A DNA stretch of 46,269 nucleotides, taken from the NCBI GenBank assembly GCA_029553955.1, contig JAKPJZ010000101.1, positions 1 through 46,269 on the forward strand, in the 5' to 3' direction. The DNA is from Chloroflexota bacterium (GTDB taxonomy: Bacteria; Chloroflexota; Anaerolineae; SpSt-313). Positions 30,484-37,653 of the stretch are shown here, one piece after another. Each line of letters begins with the position of its first letter. Positions within the stretch are counted from its first letter, which is position 1. The notes under the pieces were generated by a model. It saw nothing but the letters and a program-made list of their open reading frames with translations. It had not been told where the DNA came from and made no database searches. A program made the translations under genes and the position numbers.

Positions 30484-31743
30484 TCAGCCGCCAATGAGCC
30501 TGGCGATGGGGGTATGGGTTATGGCAAGCACGGCTGCGCCTACTGCGCCTGCCTCCAGGCCAAGTGTGCCGGCTACAATGCGAGTCGCACAGAGTACATG
30601 GGGCAGGGTTCGGTGGCGTGCCTCACGCGCTATAGGCGGGAGGAGTAGGTGGCCAGCAACGCAGCCAGTGGGTCCACCCACAACAACCATCTTGGGATTG
30701 AAAAGGCTGATCAAGGTGGCAACGGCCATCCCCACATGGGTGCCACCCTCATCGAATACCTTCAGCGCAGCAGAGTCGCCCTCCTCTGCGGACTGCACGA
30801 CGTCAGCGATGGTCAACACCCCTGGCGGCTCATTGAGCGATCTGTTCAGGCGACTGCTTGGGCTCTCTCTCGCCAGTGCTCTGGCCCTGGCCAACAAAGC
30901 CGCGTCGGTAGCGTAGACCTCGAGACAGCCTCGGTTACCACAGGCGCAGAGAGGACCGTCAGGGAAGATGGACACGTGCCCGATCTCACCGGCGCTCGAC
31001 GCGGGCCCAAAGTACAATTGCCCATCGATCACTATGCCAGCAGCAATGCCCTGGCCGAGAAAGAGGTAGACCAGGTTATCCATGCCCTGGGCCACACCGA
31101 TCTGGCACTCTCCCAGCGCCGCCACCCGGCTCCGGTTGGCAACAAAGATGGGCAAGCCAAGACTCTGTTCCAGGTACTCCTTGACGTTGGCGCTATTGCT
31201 CCGCCAACCCAAGCTGATGCTGATTCTGATCGCCCCGGTCTTGTGATCCACTACACCCGGAACACCCACACCCACTCCGACCACATACTGGCAGGGCAAG
31301 CCGGCGATGACTTGCTCTACCGCCTGTCGCATCACACAGAGCATCGAATTGGGGTCGGTGCCCTGCACGCCTATCTCAACATGACGGATGGGCCTGCCCG
31401 CCAGATCGGTCAAGGTCGCACGCACACGGTTGTCGAACATGATCACGCCGACGGCCGAGCGGCTTTCGGGACGCAGGCGCAGCCTGATCGGCCGGCGCCC
31501 CCCGGTCGATTGCCCGGCATCCGCCTCTTCCACCAAGCCGGCGGCGATCAACTCGGCTACCACACCCGAAATCGTCGCACGGCTGACCGGCAACATCTCG
31601 GCGAGCTGGCTGCGCGAGATGAGCGTGTGAGATTGGATGGCGCGCAAAACGCCCTGCCTGGTAATATCTCGCGCCATCTGTTTTGCAGTGTATCGACCCA
31701 AAGTGGACATGGTAGTTCCATCACTTTGTGGCATAAGTTCCAT
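30484..31743 (-). CDS. ROK-family transcriptional regulator (XylR/NagC-like), catalytic Asp missing
   Basis: The 419-residue protein has an N-terminal winged helix (TRQGVLRAIQSHTLISRSQL, then LPVSRATISGVVAELIAAGL) joined to a ROK kinase-fold domain. The ROK zinc signature is intact: GEIGHVSIFPDGPLCACGNR with GCLE following. The kinase site is degenerate: the usual NDAN is NRSR (in VANRSRVAALGE), and the first phosphate loop reads VIMFDNRVRA instead of a DxGGT-type motif. It is therefore expected to sense a sugar, not phosphorylate it. Its promoter on the minus strand lies at 31767-31795. ATG 31743 is the first start after that promoter. It presumably controls the divergent operons through the operator near 31831-31852. 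Confidence 0.9.
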   Translation of the reverse strand: MELMPQSDGTTMSTLGRYTAKQMARDITRQGVLRAIQSHTLISRSQLAEMLPVSRATISGVVAELIAAGLVEEADAGQSTGGRRPIRLRLRPESRSAVGVIMFDNRVRATLTDLAGRPIRHVEIGVQGTDPNSMLCVMRQAVEQVIAGLPCQYVVGVGVGVPGVVDHKTGAIRISISLGWRSNSANVKEYLEQSLGLPIFVANRSRVAALGECQIGVAQGMDNLVYLFLGQGIAAGIVIDGQLYFGPASSAGEIGHVSIFPDGPLCACGNRGCLEVYATDAALLARARALARESPSSRLNRSLNEPPGVLTIADVVQSAEEGDSAALKVFDEGGTHVGMAVATLISLFNPKMVVVGGPTGCVAGHLLLPPIAREARHRTLPHVLCATRIVAGTLGLEAGAVGAAVLAITHTPIARLIGG

Positions 31744-31766
31744 GCAGGCCCTGCTCTTCACGAGGA

Positions 31767-31795
31767 ATTATACCATGATTCGCAGACACCTGCAA
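31767..31795 (-). promoter_or_regulatory. Promoter of the leftward (ROK) operon
   Basis: Minus strand: TTGCAG (31795-31790), a 17-nt spacer and a perfect TATAAT (31772-31767). The predicted start is near 31760, about 17 nt before the ROK ATG at 31743. It lies only 3 nt from the -35 box of the rightward promoter, back to back, so one regulator could govern both. Confidence 0.75.
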
Positions 31796-31798
31796 GTA

Positions 31799-31827
31799 TT
31801 GACGCCCCGTGATTTCTATGCTATACT
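31799..31827 (+). promoter_or_regulatory. Promoter of the rightward sugar-ABC operon
   Basis: TTGACG (31799-31804), a 17-nt spacer and TATACT (31822-31827); predicted start about 31834. The leader to the GTG at 32067 is about 230 nt; no riboswitch class was recognised in it. Confidence 0.78.
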
Positions 31828-31830
31828 ACC

Positions 31831-31852
31831 TTTTGTCAGATAACGAACAAAG
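31831..31852 (+). promoter_or_regulatory. Candidate ROK operator at the transcription start
   Basis: TTTGT (31832-31836) and ACAAA (31847-31851) form an AT-rich inverted repeat, centre CAGATAACGA, covering the predicted +1 of the rightward operon. ROK repressors of the XylR/NagC type bind AT-rich repeats with TTTGT/ACAAA-like half-sites. The site is short, so the call is tentative. Confidence 0.5.
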
Positions 31853-32066
31853 AGCGGAAGAGTGGTCCGGCGGGCGTTCGTAGTAGGGCCTGCCTGCAGT
31901 TGGCGGCATCATCCGGTGTCGGAGGGCGTGCGGCTTCAGTAGAATGCCGCTGGGGAGCCCTGGCGCACGCGTGAGGGAAGGAGGGGATTGGGGTAGACAA
32001 CGATAGCGTCCCTTTGCTGGCCGTCGGTTGTCGGCGTTCATCACCAAGTGCAAAGAGGAGGAACCT

Positions 32067-33404
32067 GTGGCTGCTCAAAGCCGGCTCAAGGTTGTCTGCG
32101 CGCTGTTGCTGGTGGTTGGCTTGCTTGCTGGGTGTGTCGGCAGTGGCGCACCACAAAACCCCACTGCTGAGCCGTCAACTCAAGCCTGGGATGCAAAGCC
32201 GATTGAGTTGCGGGTGATGTGTGCGAGTTGTCTGGAGCCCGGGACAGACAAAGCCCAGGAGACCTACCAGAAGGCCTTCATGGAGCTTCATCCCAACGTC
32301 AAGATTGTGTTGGAAGGCGTTCCAAGCGAGCAGTTCCACCAGAAGCTGGTGACCCTCGGGACTGGTGGACAACTCCCCGATCTCATCGAAGACCAGAACG
32401 CCTTTGTGTCGGCCAATGCCGAGGCCGGCTTCACTCTGCCGCTCAACGACTTTGCCGACCAGTCGTTCTTTGACGAGTTCCTTCCTGGCAGCATCGATAT
32501 GCTGTCCTACAAGGGCAAGGTTTACGCTCTGCAGATCGGCATGGTCAATACCGGCATCATCTACCGTGCTGACCTGCTCAAGGAGGCTGGGCTAGAAGAG
32601 CCGCCCATGGACTGGACGTGGGAAGACTTTGCTCGCTATGCCGTTGCGCTCACGAAGGGTGACCAGTACGGGCTGGGCGTCAGTGGCAAAGCTTCTCGCG
32701 GCAACTTTACCACTCTTCTGCCCTACATCTACGCCAATGGTGGCACAATCGTCGAGCAGACACCCGACGGCAAGTGGATTGCGTCAGTGAATAGCCCCGA
32801 GGCTGTGGAGGCTTTGGCCTTCCTCGGTGATCTTGTCCATAAGTACAAGGTGATGTCGCCAAGCTTCCTTACCAATGGCTTCTCGGAAAACGTGCGGGAT
32901 ATGGCCCTGGGCCGCTTGGCCATGTTCGAGACGGCTTCGCATGCGTTTGGCATCATTGCGGTCGACTATCCCGATGTCGTCCAGCACCTGCGCAGCCGTC
33001 CGTTCCCCGGCCACGTGCCCTTCAGCCGCGGCTGGGCCGCGGGTTGGAGCGTCTGCAAGACTGGCGATCCCGTGAAGCAGCGCGCCGCGTGGGAATACGT
33101 CAAATTCATGACCAACCGCGAAAACCAGATCCTCTGGAACGAGCTCACTTGGTGGATGCCGACTCGCAAGAATGCCTACGATGCACCCAAGCTCACGGCT
33201 CCGCAGTACGAGGGGTTCAGCAAGGCTGCAGAGCACATCGTGCAGTATCCGAACCTGCCGGTCCAGGCCAAGATCGAAGACCTGGTGATGGATGTCGTTC
33301 AGGGAGTGTTCACCGGTAAGACTGATTACCAGGCAATGATGGACGATCTGGCGCAAAAGATCAACGCTGTCCTCGATGAAGCCGAGCTGCTCGGAAAGAA
33401 ATAG
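32067..33404 (+). CDS. Sugar ABC transporter substrate-binding lipoprotein (CUT1)
   Basis: A 445-residue solute-binding protein of the MalE/UgpB class. The signal peptide ends in the lipobox LLAGC (Cys about residue 22), so it is lipid-anchored outside. The mature part has the usual ETYQKAFMELHPNVKIVLEG, NTGIIYRADLLKEAGLEEPP and WEYVKFMTNRENQ segments. GTG 32067 is chosen because GAGGAGG lies 5-6 nt upstream and the signal peptide then begins correctly. It should capture an oligosaccharide or glycoside and pass it to the two permeases downstream. A 12-bp hairpin after its stop probably keeps its mRNA level above that of the permeases. Confidence 0.93.
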   Translation: MAAQSRLKVVCALLLVVGLLAGCVGSGAPQNPTAEPSTQAWDAKPIELRVMCASCLEPGTDKAQETYQKAFMELHPNVKIVLEGVPSEQFHQKLVTLGTGGQLPDLIEDQNAFVSANAEAGFTLPLNDFADQSFFDEFLPGSIDMLSYKGKVYALQIGMVNTGIIYRADLLKEAGLEEPPMDWTWEDFARYAVALTKGDQYGLGVSGKASRGNFTTLLPYIYANGGTIVEQTPDGKWIASVNSPEAVEALAFLGDLVHKYKVMSPSFLTNGFSENVRDMALGRLAMFETASHAFGIIAVDYPDVVQHLRSRPFPGHVPFSRGWAAGWSVCKTGDPVKQRAAWEYVKFMTNRENQILWNELTWWMPTRKNAYDAPKLTAPQYEGFSKAAEHIVQYPNLPVQAKIEDLVMDVVQGVFTGKTDYQAMMDDLAQKINAVLDEAELLGKK

Positions 33405-33418
33405 GTCCATACACACTT

Positions 33419-33450
33419 GACTGGGGAGGAAGAGCATCTCCTCCCCAGTC
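33419..33450 (+). terminator. Intercistronic hairpin between binding protein and permease genes
   Basis: Perfect 12-bp arms 33419-33430 and 33439-33450 (GACTGGGGAGGA and complement) with an 8-nt loop, 15 nt after the binding-protein stop. Such stems commonly stabilise the upstream message or partly terminate transcription, giving excess binding protein. Confidence 0.7.
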
Positions 33451-33467
33451 TTCGCATGAGGTGCGAT

Positions 33468-34418
33468 GTGAGAGCGGTTCTCGGGCATGCACGAGCCTTG
33501 GACGGCAAGACGGAGGGCAGACAGTTCGATGCCAGGAACCGGCTGCGCAGGTTCCTGCACCTGTCTGAAGGCTATCTCTTCATCCTGCCGGCATTGCTTG
33601 TCTTGGTTGTCCTCATCTTGTACCCTGTCGTTGACGCTTTTTGGGTGAGCCTGCACAGGACCTCATATGCCACGCTGCGGGAATTCAATCCTCTCTTCAA
33701 CTACGTCAGCTTTCTGCGCGATCCCACGGTTCTGGCAAGCCTGCGCATATCGCTGGTGTTCACTGCTGCGGTGATTGGCGGTCACTTCCTATTGGCTCTG
33801 CTCTTTGCCACAGTGCTGAACACGAACCCCAGGGGCAGTGGCTTTTTTCGTACAGTCGCTCTCCTCCCATGGGTTCTCTCCGGCGTGGCCAGCGGCATCA
33901 TCTGGCGCTGGATCTATGACGCCAGCTTTGGACCGATCAGCGAGATCTTGCGGCTTCTGGGTGTAGCGAACTATCAGATCGCTTGGCTCGGCGACATGCA
34001 ACTGGCGCTGCCTGCTGTCATCGTCGCCAGCATCTGGAAGGGGTTCCCCTTCGTCATGCTCATGCTGCTGGCCGGGATGCAGGCCATTCCAACTGAGCTC
34101 TATGAAGCAGCCAAGGTGGATGGTGCGACTGGCTTACAGAACTGGCGCTACATCACGTTGCCCATGCTGAGAAACGTCATCGCCATCTGTCTTATTCTGG
34201 ACACCATCTGGTGGTTCCGCGAGTTCGCCTCCATCTACACCATGACTGGTGGCGGGCCGGCACGAGCCACGGATGTTATGGTGGTTCACGTGTACAAAGA
34301 TGCATTCGAGTTCTTCGAGTTCGGTCGCGCAGCCGCCGGCTCCATGGTCACGCTGGCCATCAGCTTGTGTATCATGGCGCTCTATCGCCGGTTGCTCAAA
34401 GCAGATATGGAATTGTAG
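33468..34418 (+). CDS. Sugar ABC transporter permease (MalF-like)
   Basis: A 316-residue permease with six membrane helices; the first is LFILPALLVLVVLILYPVVD. The EAA loop that contacts the ATPase reads EAAKVDGATGLQNWRYITLP. GTG 33468 has GAGGT 5 nt upstream; ATG 33456 and TTG 33417 are longer options, the last lying inside the hairpin. It pairs with the next gene's product. No ATP-binding subunit is encoded in this operon, so a shared MsmK/MalK-type ATPase elsewhere must serve it, as is usual for CUT1 systems. Confidence 0.92.
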   Translation: MRAVLGHARALDGKTEGRQFDARNRLRRFLHLSEGYLFILPALLVLVVLILYPVVDAFWVSLHRTSYATLREFNPLFNYVSFLRDPTVLASLRISLVFTAAVIGGHFLLALLFATVLNTNPRGSGFFRTVALLPWVLSGVASGIIWRWIYDASFGPISEILRLLGVANYQIAWLGDMQLALPAVIVASIWKGFPFVMLMLLAGMQAIPTELYEAAKVDGATGLQNWRYITLPMLRNVIAICLILDTIWWFREFASIYTMTGGGPARATDVMVVHVYKDAFEFFEFGRAAAGSMVTLAISLCIMALYRRLLKADMEL

Positions 34419-34425
34419 CCGAACT

Positions 34426-35265
34426 ATGAGCAAGAAAACGAGCAACCGCGCCCAAGAAGGGCTTGTCTACTCGCTGCTGATCCTGATGGCGCTGTTCTCG
34501 CTCGCGCCGATCCTGTGGGCCGTGCTGACCTCTTTTCGGACGCTCACCGACACTTTCGCCCGCCCGATCAACTGGCTGCCCAAGCCCTTTACGTTCGAGA
34601 ACTATCGTCTCATCTGGACGCGCTACCCCCTGGGGGTCTATCTACAGAATAGCCTGATCATTGCCGTGGTCTCCGTGGGCGCATCTCTGCTGCTCGGTAG
34701 CCTCGCGGCTTATGGGGTCTCGCGTTACCGCATCTGGGGCAAGAGGCACTTCTTGACCTTTGTCCTGTTGACCCAGATGTTCCCCTATGTGACGCTGCTT
34801 CTGCCCTATTTCCGTGTCTTTACGGTGCTCGGGCTGCTTGATTCGAAATGGGCCCTGATCCTGACGCACCTCTCATTCGGTCTGCCGTTCTGCATCTGGA
34901 TGATGAAATCCTTCATTGATGGTATCCCAACTGATCTCGACGATGCAGCCAAGGTGGATGGCTGCAACGCTCTTCAGGCTTTCTGGGCAGTCGTCTTGCC
35001 TGCGGCCAAGCCAGGGCTGGCTGCCACCGCAGTGTATGCCTTTCTGACCAGTTGGAATGACTATGTGTTTGCGTTGAACCTCACCAGCAGCAACAGTCAG
35101 CGCACGGTGACTGTGGGTCTGGCGAGCCTCATCGGCGCCTACCATGTCGATTGGAACGGCCTGATGACCATGGCCGTAATCGTGAGCATCCCATCGATCA
35201 TTGGCTTCAGCTTTGTGCAGCGCTATCTCGTAAAGGGGCTCACAGCAGGTGCTGTGAAGGGCTGA
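34426..35265 (+). CDS. Sugar ABC transporter permease (MalG-like)
   Basis: A 279-residue permease with six membrane helices (first: LVYSLLILMALFSLAPILWA). The EAA loop reads DDAAKVDGCNALQAFWAVVL, with Asp for the usual Glu and Cys for the usual Ala after Gly. It starts 7 nt after the MalF-like stop at ATG 34426. The C-terminus LVKGLTAGAVKG is the standard MalG tail that reaches the ATPase. The heterodimer should import the ligand of the lipoprotein encoded upstream. Confidence 0.93.
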   Translation: MSKKTSNRAQEGLVYSLLILMALFSLAPILWAVLTSFRTLTDTFARPINWLPKPFTFENYRLIWTRYPLGVYLQNSLIIAVVSVGASLLLGSLAAYGVSRYRIWGKRHFLTFVLLTQMFPYVTLLLPYFRVFTVLGLLDSKWALILTHLSFGLPFCIWMMKSFIDGIPTDLDDAAKVDGCNALQAFWAVVLPAAKPGLAATAVYAFLTSWNDYVFALNLTSSNSQRTVTVGLASLIGAYHVDWNGLMTMAVIVSIPSIIGFSFVQRYLVKGLTAGAVKG

Positions 35266-35343
35266 CACGTTGGGCTGATTGCATAGGACGTTGACCCGCG
35301 GTCTGAGCAAGACGTGGATGACCCGACACTCCAGGAGCAATGA

Positions 35344-36372
35344 ATGGAACCAACACGTATTGGTGTGATTGGCGCCGGCCTGATGGGTGCCCATTTCTTG
35401 GCTATTGCCCGGCAGCACCCGGTCTGTCTGCCGATTGGTGTTGCGGACGTGCTCAGCGATCGAGCGCAATCCCTTGCTGATCGCTACGGCGTGCGCTCGT
35501 ACAGTGATTATCGTAATCTGCTGGATGACCCTGATCTAGACGCGGTGGTGATCGCCACTGGGGAGTCTTTTCACCTGGAGCCGGCGCTTTACGCGGCGGC
35601 TGCCGGCAAGCACATGCTGATCGAGAAGCCATTGGCAACCAGCAGCATGGATGGTGAGAAGATGATCGCGGCGGCCGCACAGAGCGGTGTCTTGTTGATG
35701 GTCGCCCATGCCTTGCGTTTCGATCCCAACTATGGCAGAGCCCGGCAGGCAGTGCGAAGCGGTACACTCGGCGACCTCGTCCACGTCAATGCTCGACGCA
35801 ACACCTCCATGGGCGATGCCGCTCGCCTGGCCGGCCGCACGTCGATCACCTACTATTTGGGCAGTCACAGTGTGGATACCCTTCAATGGGTCATGAATTC
35901 GCCCATCTGCGAGGTCACTACGATTTCCGTCCAGAAGGCTCTCAGGCATCTCGGTGTCGATGATACGGTGTTGTCACTTCTGCGCTTCCAGAGTGGAGCG
36001 ATTGGTGCTCTGGAGAACTCGTGGATCCGCCCTGATGGTGCGGCCAACCGCAAGATCGGCTCTTCCCTTGTGCTCATGGGGACCCGAGGTGCGTTTGCCG
36101 TTGAGACCATGACGCCCGGCGCCGTGCTGTACACCGAGGGACGCTCAGACCCATACAACCCGGCGTATAGCTTTGAGGATGCGCCCTTTGGCATCATCAG
36201 CAACGTATACCGGGACGAGTTCGGCCACTTTGTGGACTGCATCCGGTCTGGCGCAGAGCCAATTGTCACACCAGCCCAAGCCCTGTCGGCCGTGCGTGTT
36301 TGCGAGGCTATTGAGGAGTCTTTGGCTTCAAGACGGCCAGTGAGCATCGCACAGGACAACGTCTTTCAGTAA
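35344..36372 (+). CDS. Gfo/Idh/MocA-family oxidoreductase
   Basis: A 342-residue NAD(P)-dependent sugar or cyclitol dehydrogenase. The Rossmann motif GVIGAGLMGAHFLAIARQHP is at the N-terminus, and the cofactor and catalytic motif EKPLATS (Lys at about residue 97) is clear. The C-terminal alpha/beta domain with GSHSVDTLQWVM supplies the substrate-binding His/Asp. ATG 35344 has AGGAG upstream. Members commonly oxidise a hydroxyl of sugars, inositols or amino sugars. Position in the operon after the transporter suggests it acts on the imported compound, alongside the two TIM-barrel epimerases of the divergent operon. Confidence 0.92.
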   Translation: MEPTRIGVIGAGLMGAHFLAIARQHPVCLPIGVADVLSDRAQSLADRYGVRSYSDYRNLLDDPDLDAVVIATGESFHLEPALYAAAAGKHMLIEKPLATSSMDGEKMIAAAAQSGVLLMVAHALRFDPNYGRARQAVRSGTLGDLVHVNARRNTSMGDAARLAGRTSITYYLGSHSVDTLQWVMNSPICEVTTISVQKALRHLGVDDTVLSLLRFQSGAIGALENSWIRPDGAANRKIGSSLVLMGTRGAFAVETMTPGAVLYTEGRSDPYNPAYSFEDAPFGIISNVYRDEFGHFVDCIRSGAEPIVTPAQALSAVRVCEAIEESLASRRPVSIAQDNVFQ

Positions 36373-36393
36373 TGCTTCAAGAGGACGGTGACC

Positions 36394-37473
36394 ATGGCAC
36401 CGAGATTCCAGTTCGTAAGAGTTCAGGGATCACGCTACGAGATTGGCTGCCAACTGGGCGAGCTGCTGCGCGAAAAGATCCTGCGTGTGATCGATCAGAT
36501 CATCGATGCGGAAATCCCTGATAACTGCCGGCGTAGATCCGGCTCGCAACAACTGCGCGGTCCATTCACTCGTGAGCAGATACTGGCTCGCACCCACGAC
36601 TTTGTGCCACGTTTCGAGTCGTACTGCCCAACGATGCTGGACGAGTTGCGTGGTATTGCCCGAGGTGCGAGCATCTCCCTTGAGGAGGCGCTGCTGCTGC
36701 AGATTCGGGGTGAGGTTCTCTATGCTATGGCCGGTGGCTGCTCTTCGTTCGTGTTCTCTCGTCAAGTGACCAGGGAGGGGCAGGTTATCACTGGGCAGAA
36801 CTGGGATTACCCGATCGATCTTGACCTGATGATCGTCTTGCACACGACACCCGACGATGCTCCGTCGCAGCTCATGATGACGTTCGCCGGGCTCACCAGC
36901 TACATGGGCATCAACTCGTATGGTGTCAGCCAGTTTGCCAATGCGCTGCCCTGGGGAATGTGCAGGATCGGTATCCCTCACTATCCCTTCAAATGGCAGG
37001 TCTTTATGCAGCGGGATCTCGAAGGGGTGCGCCGGCTGGCAGAGAAGACGGACACGGTGCTACCCGGCAACTATGTTCTGAGCGATAGCAAAGGGAACAT
37101 TGCCGACCTGGAATTGACGCCCGAGGGGATCGCATGGCTCACCGCCGAAGAGGGCTTCATTGTACACACCAACCACTTCCTGGGCGAGCCATTCGCCAGC
37201 CGGCCGGATCTGGAGCCCAGGCCCGATTCGTTGACTCGCTACGAGCGTCTGCGGATACTGGCAGAGCAGAATCTGGGCGCGATTGACGTGCCGCTCATGC
37301 AGCAGATTCTGGCCGATCACGAGAACTATCCAGTCTCGCTCTGTCGCCACGTGCTGGAACCTGGCACTGATACTGGGACTGCGGCGTCGCTGATCGCGGA
37401 ACCCGAGAAAGGCCTGCTGCACGTCTGCGCCGGCAATCCTTGCCTGGGAGAGTTCGTGACCTATTCCCTCTGA
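36394..37473 (+). CDS. C45-family acyltransferase/amidase (isopenicillin-N acyltransferase-like)
   Basis: A 359-residue Ntn-hydrolase of peptidase family C45. Members self-cleave before a Cys and then hydrolyse or transfer N-acyl groups. The candidate nucleophile is the Cys of AMAGGCSSFVF (about residue 115), preceded by an N-terminal prodomain with ISLEEALLLQIRGE. The GQNWDYPIDLD motif after it, and NSYGVSQFANAL, are typical. ATG 36394 is 9 nt after GAGG; the GTG at 36388 is too close. Expected role in this island: cleaving an amide-linked acyl group from the substrate, complementing the ceramidase-like domain encoded next (inferred). Confidence 0.85.
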   Translation: MAPRFQFVRVQGSRYEIGCQLGELLREKILRVIDQIIDAEIPDNCRRRSGSQQLRGPFTREQILARTHDFVPRFESYCPTMLDELRGIARGASISLEEALLLQIRGEVLYAMAGGCSSFVFSRQVTREGQVITGQNWDYPIDLDLMIVLHTTPDDAPSQLMMTFAGLTSYMGINSYGVSQFANALPWGMCRIGIPHYPFKWQVFMQRDLEGVRRLAEKTDTVLPGNYVLSDSKGNIADLELTPEGIAWLTAEEGFIVHTNHFLGEPFASRPDLEPRPDSLTRYERLRILAEQNLGAIDVPLMQQILADHENYPVSLCRHVLEPGTDTGTAASLIAEPEKGLLHVCAGNPCLGEFVTYSL

Positions 37474-37653
37474 TAGCTGCATACTCTTCGCAGACGGCTA
37501 GCTGAGCAGCCTGAAGCCTCTCTGCAGCGTGTTGGCATATCCGTAGACCCGCTGCGGCTCACCCCTGCAAGCAACCCAAGAGGTGCGTTGGGCTACGCCG
37601 GGGGCACCGCCTCTTGTGGGACCAGATGTTGACGAACACCCTGGAGGGCGAGA

